NCBI RefSeq assembly: GCF_000332515.2
Contig: NZ_AOGZ02000016.1
Span: forward strand, 1-64,000
Direction: 5' to 3'
DNA: 64,000 bases
From: Leptospira wolbachii serovar Codice str. CDC
Lineage (GTDB): Bacteria > Spirochaetota > Leptospiria > Leptospirales > Leptospiraceae
Notes under the pieces: model-generated
Database searches by the model: none
What the model saw: the letters and a program-made list of their open reading frames with translations, nothing else
What the model was told of the DNA's origin: nothing
Shown here: positions 7,762-15,930 of the stretch, piece after piece
How the letters are laid out: each line of letters starts with the position of its first letter
Position numbering within the stretch: position 1 is the stretch's first letter
Translations under genes and position numbers: made by a program

Positions 7762-9093
7762 TTAATAAAAAGTCAAGTATCCGAATTTTTTCTGTAAACC
7801 TGCCGTATACACATCAAACGGATGTTTTGTGGCAGTTCCAAGCCAAGCTTCATCTACTTTTTTTACAATAAAATTCAGGTTCTTTTCATTCCTAATTTTC
7901 TCTGCGGTGGCTCTTTGGATGAGGACATCATCTTCACTGATAGACACGATAGCAAAGGATCTAGAATTACGTCGGAAGAGTCCTGATTTCTGCACCAATT
8001 GGATGTCTTGGTTCCAAATTCCATCCACATAGAAAAATGATTTATCGGAAACCTTTTCCTCTCGCATATATTTCGTTTTAGTTCCCGTTTGGAAGTAAAA
8101 CGCAAAGGAAAACTCCTTTGGCAAATAAATAGGATCTGATTTTAATATGAGAGCTTGTCCAAATGCTTTGGTAAGATTTTTAGATTGCAGATCCCAGGGT
8201 TCTTTATCTGCAGATTTTAAGTTTTTGAAAACAAAATAGATAGAACCTGCAATGCAAAGAACTATGACAATCGATGCCGTAATGGTATTTAATTCTTTTT
8301 CTGTTTTTAATAAAACATGACCAATTCCAAGTACCACGAGGGGAAGAAGGATGAGAAGTGCTGAAGTGTACCAAGTTTTAAATAAAAACCCAATGGAGTT
8401 TGGTCCAAAAAAATCTGTATAAGAAAAATAGAATAGAGAGAGGATAAAAAATCCGAGGTACCCAAGTAAAAATAGAAAGGGCATGTTTTTCTTTTTATAG
8501 AAAACCGATGTTTTTTGGGCAGCCTTACGAGAACCACGAATCCCAGTAAAGATCACAAAGAAAGTAAACCCAAGATAAAACATGATAAAACTAGAGAAGA
8601 ACGCAAGGGCGGTGAAAGTAGGAAAAATTAAAAGATCTGTCATCTTCTCCAATCGAAAAGTAAGAAAGACCAATAGTAAAAACACAAGGCAAAGTGTTTC
8701 TGTAAAATAGGATGTGGGAAACCCATACGAAAATGGTAAGAATGCTGCAAGATAAACCAAGAGGTAATGGTTTCGTTTCCATTCTTCTTGCTTTAGTAAC
8801 AACATAAAAAGATGCAGGAAAAGACTGTAAAAAACTCCGGCTAACACGAGAAAGGAAGGAATGTAATTTGTTCCAAAAAGTTTCTTCCATGCGACTACAA
8901 ACCAAATAGCGAGTGGTTCTCTGGCAGAAACGAGCCCCCCTTCTTCGGTTGCAGCCTTGGTATTGGCCAAAAACTCCCATTCGGTTTCGGTAGTGGGAAA
9001 AGGTCTAAAATAAGAGAACAGAGCAAAGCCCAAACTTAAGAGTAAGATGCTAAAAATGAAAGGAAGTGGTGAAAAAGGTTTTGGGTCGCGCAT
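7762..9093 (-). CDS. Polytopic membrane protein, GT-C-like, hypothetical
   Basis: 443 residues with about ten hydrophobic helices in the first 300 and a soluble C-terminal domain of about 130 residues. The first loop has an acidic patch (TTETEWEFLANTKAATEEGG) followed by AREPLAIWFVVAW, which resembles the first periplasmic loop of GT-C glycosyltransferases, where acidic residues bind a lipid-linked sugar. That is only a structural analogy. It is a stand-alone minus-strand gene converging on the transglycosylase. Confidence 0.7.
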   Translation of the reverse strand: MRDPKPFSPLPFIFSILLLSLGFALFSYFRPFPTTETEWEFLANTKAATEEGGLVSAREPLAIWFVVAWKKLFGTNYIPSFLVLAGVFYSLFLHLFMLLLKQEEWKRNHYLLVYLAAFLPFSYGFPTSYFTETLCLVFLLLVFLTFRLEKMTDLLIFPTFTALAFFSSFIMFYLGFTFFVIFTGIRGSRKAAQKTSVFYKKKNMPFLFLLGYLGFFILSLFYFSYTDFFGPNSIGFLFKTWYTSALLILLPLVVLGIGHVLLKTEKELNTITASIVIVLCIAGSIYFVFKNLKSADKEPWDLQSKNLTKAFGQALILKSDPIYLPKEFSFAFYFQTGTKTKYMREEKVSDKSFFYVDGIWNQDIQLVQKSGLFRRNSRSFAIVSISEDDVLIQRATAEKIRNEKNLNFIVKKVDEAWLGTATKHPFDVYTAGLQKKFGYLTFY

Positions 9094-9194
9094 CTTGGAA
9101 AAGGCTCAAATTGCCTAATCCTGTATAAATTTTTAGGTGAAAATATTCCAGAAGATTTTCAATTATACATAGAATTTATAAAACGAGGCAAAGA

Positions 9195-11213
9195 ATGTCC
9201 GCCGAAAAAAAAGAATACCTTCTCGTGGACGAGAATGGACAGGGAAAACCTGACAAACCATGGATTTTTAGGACTTATGCAGGGCATACCAATGCAAAAG
9301 CCTCCAATGAGTTGTACAGAAAGAACCTCTCTAAAGGCCAAACAGGGCTTTCCATTGCATTTGATCTCCCAACACAGTGTGGTTATAGTTCCGACCACGA
9401 GGTATCACGCCCAGAAATCGGAAAGGTGGGAGTTCCCATCAACTCTCTAGAAGACTTTCGTATTTTATTCGACCAGATCCCGATTGAAGAGATGAACACC
9501 TCCATGACCATCAATGGAACCTCCATGTGGTTACTTTCCCTATATGTGGCCCTCGCAGAAGAACGCGGTGTCCCTCTAGAAAAACTCAATGGAACCACTC
9601 AGAACGATCTTATCAAAGAATACCTAGCACGCGGAACCTATATCTATCCTCCGAAAGAATCCATGAAAATCATCGTGGATATGTATGAGTATAGTTTACA
9701 CAAAATTCCAAAATGGAACCCCTCTAACATTTGTTCTTACCACTTACAGGAAGCAGGTGCCACTCCCGTACAAGAACTTTCTTTTGCTTTAGCAACAGCC
9801 ATTGCTGTGTTAGATGCCATCAAAGAAAGAAATTGTTTTACGGCAGAAGAATTTGAACAGTGTGTGGGTCGGATTTCCTTCTTTGTCAACGCAGGGATTC
9901 GTTTTGTAGAAGAAATGTGCAAAATGCGCGCCTTCACAGAAATGTGGGAAGAGATCACTACAGAACGTTACGCAGTAAAAACAGCGAAATACCGAGTGTT
10001 CCGCTATGGAGTACAAGTAAACTCACTGGGCCTCACAGAAGAACAACCAGAGAACAACGCTTGGAGGATTCTTATCGAGTCTCTCGGTGTGACACTATCA
10101 AGAAATGCAAGATGCCGTGCACTCCAACTCCCCGCTTGGAACGAAGCACTTTCCCTTCCAAGACCTTGGGACCAACAATGGTCACTCCGATTGCAACAAG
10201 TCCTTGCTTATGAAACAGACCTACTCGAATATCCAGACATCTTCGAAGGATCCAAAGTCATTGAGTCAAAAGTAAAAGCTCTTAAAGAAGAAGCTAAACT
10301 TGAAATTCAAAAAATCATCGATATGGGTGGAGCTCTTGTTGCGATTGAGAATGGTTATATGAAATCTCAACTTGTGAAATCACAAACTGAGAGACTTTCC
10401 AAAATCAATTCCAACGAACTTGTGATTGTTGGTAAAAACAAATGGACCGACGGAATTAAGTCACCACTCATGACAGATTCCGATGGTGGTATCTTTAAAG
10501 TAGATCCAAAATCCGCAGAACAAACATTAAACGTTTTGGCAGAGGCAAAAACTCGCCGTAACGCAGAGGCAGCCAAAAAATCTTTGGAAGAACTAAAACA
10601 AGCAGCAAAAGATGGAAAAAACCTAATGCCTTTCTCCATTGCTTGTGCTAAAGCTCTAGTGACAACAGGGGAATGGGCCGATGCTCTTCGCGATGTTTAT
10701 GGCGAATACAATCCACCCACTGGTGTAGATGGCCAAAAACTCTTTTTATCTGATGATAAGGTTTCTACCGTTCGTGGAAAAGTGGAAGCCTTTACAAAAG
10801 CAAATGGACATAGACCAAAGATTGTTGTGGGAAAACCAGGACTTGATGGCCACTCCAATGGGGCGGAAATGATCGCCGTTTCTGCAAAACACAGTGGTTT
10901 TGATGTGATTTATTCAGGAATTCGCCTCTCCCCAGAAGAGATTGTTCAGTCCGCAGTGGAAGAAAATGCCAATGTGATTGGACTTTCCATCCTTTCTGGT
11001 TCTCACAAAGAAATCGTGAAACAGTTGTTTGATGAACTAGCACACTACAAGGCTAAAATCCCTGTTGTGATCGGGGGAATCATTCCTGAATCCGACTTTG
11101 AAGACCTAAGGGCTATGGGAATTCGTGAAATCTTTACACCAAAAGATTATGACTTAATGTCGATTATGAACAAAATCATCGACATCATCACTGTAGAACC
11201 GGTTCTCGTTTAA
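9195..11213 (+). CDS. meaA: B12-dependent acyl-CoA mutase, MeaA/ethylmalonyl-CoA mutase type
   Basis: 672 residues in one chain: an N-terminal TIM-barrel substrate domain (PWIFRTYAGHTNAKASNELY, GLSIAFDLPTQCGYSSDHEV, MNTSMTINGTS, NICSYHLQEAGATP) and a C-terminal cobalamin-binding domain with DGHSNGAEMIA, where the His ligates cobalt, and GLSILSGSH. Single-chain proteins of about 670 residues with this wording are MeaA/Ecm rather than the longer MutB. The likely reaction is ethylmalonyl-CoA to methylsuccinyl-CoA or a close relative. GAGG lies 9 nt before the ATG. The MeaB-type GTPase follows. The other ethylmalonyl-CoA pathway enzymes are not in the window, so the exact substrate is open. Confidence 0.88.
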   Translation: MSAEKKEYLLVDENGQGKPDKPWIFRTYAGHTNAKASNELYRKNLSKGQTGLSIAFDLPTQCGYSSDHEVSRPEIGKVGVPINSLEDFRILFDQIPIEEMNTSMTINGTSMWLLSLYVALAEERGVPLEKLNGTTQNDLIKEYLARGTYIYPPKESMKIIVDMYEYSLHKIPKWNPSNICSYHLQEAGATPVQELSFALATAIAVLDAIKERNCFTAEEFEQCVGRISFFVNAGIRFVEEMCKMRAFTEMWEEITTERYAVKTAKYRVFRYGVQVNSLGLTEEQPENNAWRILIESLGVTLSRNARCRALQLPAWNEALSLPRPWDQQWSLRLQQVLAYETDLLEYPDIFEGSKVIESKVKALKEEAKLEIQKIIDMGGALVAIENGYMKSQLVKSQTERLSKINSNELVIVGKNKWTDGIKSPLMTDSDGGIFKVDPKSAEQTLNVLAEAKTRRNAEAAKKSLEELKQAAKDGKNLMPFSIACAKALVTTGEWADALRDVYGEYNPPTGVDGQKLFLSDDKVSTVRGKVEAFTKANGHRPKIVVGKPGLDGHSNGAEMIAVSAKHSGFDVIYSGIRLSPEEIVQSAVEENANVIGLSILSGSHKEIVKQLFDELAHYKAKIPVVIGGIIPESDFEDLRAMGIREIFTPKDYDLMSIMNKIIDIITVEPVLV

Positions 11214-11229
11214 ACCGAAAATCCGATTT

Positions 11230-11272
11230 AACTTCCATTACAAAACCAAGTAAACGGTTTGTAATGGAAGTT
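11230..11272 (+). terminator. Strong hairpin between meaA and meaB
   Basis: Arms of 15 bp (AACTTCCATTACAAA and TTTGTAATGGAAGTT) match perfectly, and the stem extends by two G-C pairs past a one-base bulge. No U-run follows directly, so it may act as an attenuating or mRNA-stabilising hairpin rather than a full terminator between the two functionally linked genes. Confidence 0.65.
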
Positions 11273-11312
11273 ACCACGACTCTAATTTATTTCTTAATAA
11301 TGGCAACATCCC

Positions 11313-12302
11313 TTGATTGATACTAAAGAATCATTATCCCAACTGGTTTCTGACGCACTGCTCGGGGAAAAATATCCTATTGCAAAGATCATTTCTAAAA
11401 TTGAAACCGAGAAAAATTTAGAATTTAGAGAGTCTTTATTTCATGAACTATCTCTTCAAAAACCAGATTTTAAAGAAGGGCTCACCATTGGGATTACAGG
11501 AACTCCTGGTGCCGGCAAATCTTCGTTACTCGGTGAGTTATGCCGTTTGTTTTTAGAATTTGCTCCCGATAAAAAAATGGCCATTGTAGCCATCGATCCT
11601 TCTTCCAATGTAAGTGGTGGATCTATACTCGGAGATAGAACTCGTGTCACACTTCCTAGAAGGGACATTCGACTCTATTTCCGTTCCCAACCTTCCCAAC
11701 TGGAACTGGGAGGCCTCAATCCCTACACTTATCATGTCATCCGATTCTTAAGAAGAGTATTTGATTACGTATTCGTTGAGACTGTAGGGATCGGACAAAA
11801 TGAAATTTCGGTATCACTCATCTCTGATTTATCTTTTCTTGTGATGCAACCTCTCGGTGGCGACCAAGTACAATTTATGAAGTCTGGAATTATGGAAGTT
11901 CCCGAAGCCTTTATCATCAATAAATGTGATGAAGAGTCTCTAGCCAATTCTAGTTACTATATGTTACAGTCCACTTTGGAATTTATCAAAGACATCCTTC
12001 CAAACCACACCCTTCCACCCATTTTCAAAACATCAGTAACAAAACGAAAAGGAATCGAAGAACTATTACAATACATCCTTCATTATGAAAAAAGGAAGGA
12101 CAAAAACGAAGAAACACTCACCCAACTCACACAGTGGATTCGCAATGAATATGGCAGGTGGGGAATTTCGATTTGGGAAGAACTCGAATCATCCAAGTGG
12201 AACCAGGCAGTCAAACGAAACCCACTTGGCGGAATTCATAAATTAAAGTATGAAGAAGAGGAACGTAAAATTATATCCTCCATCCAAACAAAAATCAAAT
12301 AA
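11313..12302 (+). CDS. meaB: MeaB/ArgK-type GTPase chaperone of B12 mutase
   Basis: 329 residues of the G3E P-loop GTPase family: Walker A GTPGAGKSS (about 63-71), AIDPSS and VETVGIGQNE switch motifs, and NKCD for guanine specificity near residue 203. MeaB loads and protects the adenosylcobalamin of acyl-CoA mutases; the adjacent mutase gene is the obvious client. The only usable start in frame is TTG at 11313; an ATG at 11300 is in another frame and stops at once. The 3' end overlaps the convergent thioesterase gene by 8 nt. Confidence 0.9.
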   Translation: MIDTKESLSQLVSDALLGEKYPIAKIISKIETEKNLEFRESLFHELSLQKPDFKEGLTIGITGTPGAGKSSLLGELCRLFLEFAPDKKMAIVAIDPSSNVSGGSILGDRTRVTLPRRDIRLYFRSQPSQLELGGLNPYTYHVIRFLRRVFDYVFVETVGIGQNEISVSLISDLSFLVMQPLGGDQVQFMKSGIMEVPEAFIINKCDEESLANSSYYMLQSTLEFIKDILPNHTLPPIFKTSVTKRKGIEELLQYILHYEKRKDKNEETLTQLTQWIRNEYGRWGISIWEELESSKWNQAVKRNPLGGIHKLKYEEEERKIISSIQTKIK

Positions 12303-12717
12303 GAACTTTTAAAAAAACATCTGGGATAGGGCATGGTTTTCTTTCCGCATAATCAAAGAATACGATTGCAGTTTTGGCTCTTGCTATTTCTTTTCCACCA
12401 TTTTTATGAGTGATGACATACACCATTTCTAAAGACTTTTTGGATACATTGTCCACATAAAGTTGCATCTCGAGGTCATCAGGAAAAAAGGCTTCTGATT
12501 TATAAACAATCGCCACATCAGATACCACGATCCCCTTCCCTTCTACATTGATTTCCGTCCAACCTTGGAAATGGAAAAAACGAGCTCGGCATTCGTGTGT
12601 CAAAGTTAAAATCGCATCATGAGCTAAATGGCCCGCAAAGTTAATATCCGAGATCCGGACACTTAGATCTGTTGAAAAAATTTGTTTCTCAGGGATATCA
12701 ATTGAGATTCTTGCCAT
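12295..12717 (-). CDS. Acyl-CoA thioesterase, 4HBT hotdog family
   Basis: 140 residues with the hotdog fold pattern. The N-terminal strand VRISDINFAGHLAHDAIL matches the active-site region of YbgC/FadM-like thioesterases (normally DxDxxGHxNN, here DINFAGHLAHD, where His replaces the usual Asn). A YKSEAFFPDDLEMQLYV strand follows. It hydrolyses an acyl-CoA of unknown chain length. It lies 1 nt after the glpD-like stop on the same strand and could be read from that operon. Confidence 0.8.
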   Translation of the reverse strand: MARISIDIPEKQIFSTDLSVRISDINFAGHLAHDAILTLTHECRARFFHFQGWTEINVEGKGIVVSDVAIVYKSEAFFPDDLEMQLYVDNVSKKSLEMVYVITHKNGGKEIARAKTAIVFFDYAERKPCPIPDVFLKVLI

Positions 12718-14358
12718 TTAGTCCACAAACCACTTGTATCTTTGGTCAACAGCTTCCATTTCTTCTTTGGTTCGATCGGTATTCCATCCAAGTGACTTGG
12801 CAATTTTTTTATCCAAACGGATTCGTTCCGAAGGATCTAGAATACCAACAGTGCCAACCCCTGACCTTCTAAAATAAAAATCCGTCAGGTGGAGGATATC
12901 TTCATGAGTGACCAAGTATTCCACTTCTTCTTCATAATAAATTTCACCGTTGGGAATACGATAGGAATCACTTCCTTCTAATGATAAAATCTTCCAAGCC
13001 ACACTTCCATAACGTCTTGCCAAAGTATCAATTTTAGATCCTGGAGTTTTCGGGAATTTAAACTGTAATTCAGTTGTAAGTTCTTTTAGGTTTTGGTATC
13101 TTCCACCTAAAAGTGGAGTGAATTTTGTAACGCAAGTTGATTCACTTCCTTTAAAAAACAAATCAATCGCATTTACTAATGTTTCTGCAACGGCACGGCT
13201 CGTTGTATACTTTCCACCTAACGCAGAAAAGAATCCAGGGAATCCTTCTTTTTCATAATGAAAGATTTCTGATTTCCGTGACGCAGAATAAGTACCTTCT
13301 GTACTACCTGGATCTTCTACTAAAGGCCGAAGGCCACCATAATAATAATCCACATCTTTTAACGTTAATTTTGCAAATCCAAAACTATGATTCACTTCAT
13401 CCAATAAATCTACGATTTCTGATTGTTTAACCTTAAAAAAATCGGGATCATCTTCATAAGCAGTATCTGTGGTTCCTACGATGGTTTTACCTCGCCATGG
13501 TATGACAAAAAGATGAGAACCGTCTCTTTTGGACAAAACTACACATTCATTCCCACAAATATTGCGAACCACAGCATGGATTCCTTTAGAGCGAACTAAT
13601 TTTTTTTCCGCGGTGACACCGGTCATTGACTCAATCACATCAGCCCATGGGCCTGCGGAATTCACAACAACCTTAGATGAAACTAGCACCTTTTTGCCAG
13701 AAATAGAATCAGTAAGTCCAACCGTATAACCACCGCTATTCTGTTTTTTTAAAGTAGTAACAGAAAGGTAATTAAAAGCATGGGCACCTTTTTCTTTAGC
13801 TGACAAAATAAATTCAGTTGTATGTTTTTCCGGATTGGGATTGGCATAGTCATAGTATTGAAAACTACCCTTTAAGGATTTTCGGCTGAGCCCAAGAACT
13901 TTATAAATGGTTTCAGCAAATGAATTCCACCTGTATCTGGGAAGTTGGACATCTGGATCAATTTCATCATTTCTGTCAAAAGAAAGTGCGTTGTACAATT
14001 CCATTCCAAAAAACAATTGAATACGTTGGAACCAAGATCGGATCGGGATGATAAAACCCATAGGACGAACCGCATGAGGGGAAATTTTTGCGAGATACCT
14101 TCTTTCCGATAAGGACTCACGAACCAGGGCAAATTCAAAATTTTTTAAATACCGCAGTCCCCCATGAATCAATTTGGAAGTTGCTTGGCTAGTTCCAGAT
14201 GCATAATCATTTTTTTCCACAAGTAGGCAATTGTAACCACGAAGGGTTGCATCCCAAAGGACATTGGCACCGGTGATCCCACCGCCTATGATGATCATGT
14301 CATATTCGCTTTTAAGATTCTTTAATCGGGAACTTTCATTTTTTGTAATTTGTTTCAT
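12718..14358 (-). CDS. glpD: FAD-dependent glycerol-3-phosphate dehydrogenase
   Basis: The start is placed at the ATG at 14358 (MKQITKNESS), 4 nt after the lipid kinase gene ends; longer starts would run into that gene. About 546 residues: dinucleotide-binding IIIGGGITGANVLWDATLRG, the GlpD signature ATSKLIHGGLRYL, and GLRPLVEDP, then the C-terminal DAO domain. It oxidises sn-glycerol-3-phosphate to DHAP, passing electrons to quinone at the membrane. In this operon DHAP could feed the AGPS-like enzyme encoded upstream, besides general glycerol use. Confidence 0.92.
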   Translation of the reverse strand: MKQITKNESSRLKNLKSEYDMIIIGGGITGANVLWDATLRGYNCLLVEKNDYASGTSQATSKLIHGGLRYLKNFEFALVRESLSERRYLAKISPHAVRPMGFIIPIRSWFQRIQLFFGMELYNALSFDRNDEIDPDVQLPRYRWNSFAETIYKVLGLSRKSLKGSFQYYDYANPNPEKHTTEFILSAKEKGAHAFNYLSVTTLKKQNSGGYTVGLTDSISGKKVLVSSKVVVNSAGPWADVIESMTGVTAEKKLVRSKGIHAVVRNICGNECVVLSKRDGSHLFVIPWRGKTIVGTTDTAYEDDPDFFKVKQSEIVDLLDEVNHSFGFAKLTLKDVDYYYGGLRPLVEDPGSTEGTYSASRKSEIFHYEKEGFPGFFSALGGKYTTSRAVAETLVNAIDLFFKGSESTCVTKFTPLLGGRYQNLKELTTELQFKFPKTPGSKIDTLARRYGSVAWKILSLEGSDSYRIPNGEIYYEEEVEYLVTHEDILHLTDFYFRRSGVGTVGILDPSERIRLDKKIAKSLGWNTDRTKEEMEAVDQRYKWFVD

Positions 14359-14362
14359 TCTG

Positions 14363-15292
14363 TTAACATTTGATAGGCAATACTTTGGAAAGAACTTTAA
14401 AGTGAGCAGGAAGTTGGCCCATGTTCTCACCATCCACGTCGATAAAAACATCTTCTTCCGAATCTGCTGTTAACTCTGTAATTTGTTTGGAAATGACTTT
14501 GGAATCCTCTGATAACTGCCCACGATATAGATAACCAAACTTACGCAAGGTTTCCATTACTGTAACATCTTGGATGGCAAGTAAATCCATTTTACCATCG
14601 TCAAGTTTTGCTTTTGGGGCAAACCACATTCCACCACCCGCATACTCTCCGTTAGCACAAACAATCAACCTACATTTGTTTGTAATTTTTTCAAATTTGG
14701 ATAGTGTGAGAGTGATTTTTTTGTTTGTATAAGTGAATAAACCAAGAACCGTATATAACAAAAACACTCCCTTCCCTCCTATGATGGAGGCAAGTTTGGA
14801 ACGATTGACTTTATAAACCACTTCCCCACCCATTCCAAAATCAGCCAAATTCAAACAAAGATAATTTCCTTTTGTTTTATCCGCTTTTGTATAAGTGACC
14901 GCAATCAAATCGATTAACTTTTCTGTTCCATTAAGAATCTGTTCTAATGCTTTGATGGGATTTTTAGGAACTTTGACTGTTTTTATAAAATCATTCCCCC
15001 TACCCGCAGGGATAGGACTAAAAACAACATTTTTGTTAATTAATTTTCCGTTTTCAAAAAGTCCATTGATGACATTCGAAAATGTACCATCCCCACCGAT
15101 ACCTATAATCCAATGAAACCCTTGTTTGACGGCGTCTCTTGTTATATCACGAGCTGCTCGTTCTTTCGTGGTAGCTTCATACTCATAAGGAATTCCCTTT
15201 TTTTGTAACTCAGGTTCTACTTGTTTCCAGACTTTTGCAGAGAGACCTCCGCCTGATACGGGATTTAGAATTACTTTAATTTTTCTCATCAA
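14363..15292 (-). CDS. Diacylglycerol/sphingosine kinase-like lipid kinase
   Basis: 309 residues of the DAGK catalytic family: ILNPVSGGG at the N-terminus, the nucleotide-binding GIGGDGTFSNVINGL near residues 62-78, and PAGRGNDF near 95, then a beta-sandwich C-terminal half with DGKMDLL. YegS/DgkB-like enzymes phosphorylate a lipid hydroxyl with ATP at the membrane. The start overlaps the tetR stop in an ATGA arrangement, so translation is coupled. The substrate cannot be told from sequence. Confidence 0.9.
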   Translation of the reverse strand: MMRKIKVILNPVSGGGLSAKVWKQVEPELQKKGIPYEYEATTKERAARDITRDAVKQGFHWIIGIGGDGTFSNVINGLFENGKLINKNVVFSPIPAGRGNDFIKTVKVPKNPIKALEQILNGTEKLIDLIAVTYTKADKTKGNYLCLNLADFGMGGEVVYKVNRSKLASIIGGKGVFLLYTVLGLFTYTNKKITLTLSKFEKITNKCRLIVCANGEYAGGGMWFAPKAKLDDGKMDLLAIQDVTVMETLRKFGYLYRGQLSEDSKVISKQITELTADSEEDVFIDVDGENMGQLPAHFKVLSKVLPIKC

Positions 15293-15930
15293 GTCTCTCC
15301 TTTGTTACCACCAGAAAATAATCCATAGAATAATACATGTTCAATCGTTTCTAGATAGGCTTTTTCACTTTTAATTTCGTTTTGAAAATGCCCATCTAAT
15401 ATCACTTCAACCGCACCACGGATCATACCCCAGGCAACGGCAACGTTTGGATAAGTTCCTCTAGTATTGATTAGGTTTTCTTGTTTTGCTTGTTTATAGA
15501 TTTTTTCTAAAAGTGTTAACCGATTTGTTCTTTCATCTGTTAAAAGTTTCCGCAAGTCATCAGAAACATTATCAATGTTTAAATTAACTCCGCATTGTTT
15601 TGCAACAAGATACATATGTCGATCTCCTAAACAATGATCAATATATGCCCTGATTGCTTTTCGGGACATTTCGATGGCTGTTTGTGCTTCAAAGGCTTTT
15701 TCCAAACGGACACGAAGCCTCACATAGTCCTCATAGGAAATGCGAGCCATCAAATCATCTTTACTTTTGAAATGGAGATAGATCGTTCCCCGACCTATCT
15801 CCAATTGTTTTGCAATATCATCCATCTTCACAAGGGAAGGATGTTTGATTCTAAAAAGTTCAATGGCACAATGGAGAATATCTGTTTCTCTTTGCGCAAA
15901 TTCTCTTTTTTTCCTTTCAGAAACACCCAT
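15289..15930 (-). CDS. TetR-family transcriptional regulator
   Basis: 213 residues. The N-terminal helix-turn-helix (about 15-60) includes ILHCAIELFRI, MDDIAKQLEIGRGTIYLHFKSKDDL in split form, the standard TetR DNA-binding helices. The C-terminal ligand domain is variable. It lies in the middle of the lipid operon: its start shares a base with the stop of the AGPS-like gene and its stop overlaps the lipid kinase start. It probably senses an acyl or lipid compound and controls this operon. Confidence 0.93.
   Translation of the reverse strand: MGVSERKKREFAQRETDILHCAIELFRIKHPSLVKMDDIAKQLEIGRGTIYLHFKSKDDLMARISYEDYVRLRVRLEKAFEAQTAIEMSRKAIRAYIDHCLGDRHMYLVAKQCGVNLNIDNVSDDLRKLLTDERTNRLTLLEKIYKQAKQENLINTRGTYPNVAVAWGMIRGAVEVILDGHFQNEIKSEKAYLETIEHVLFYGLFSGGNKGET

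Noticed and set aside
9094..9194. Cobalamin riboswitch before the B12 mutase
   Set aside because: The gap is only 101 nt, AT-rich, and lacks the B12-box wording and room for the fold.
9383..10639. Minus-strand open frames inside the mutase gene
   Set aside because: They are shadows of a strongly conserved coding frame on the plus strand.
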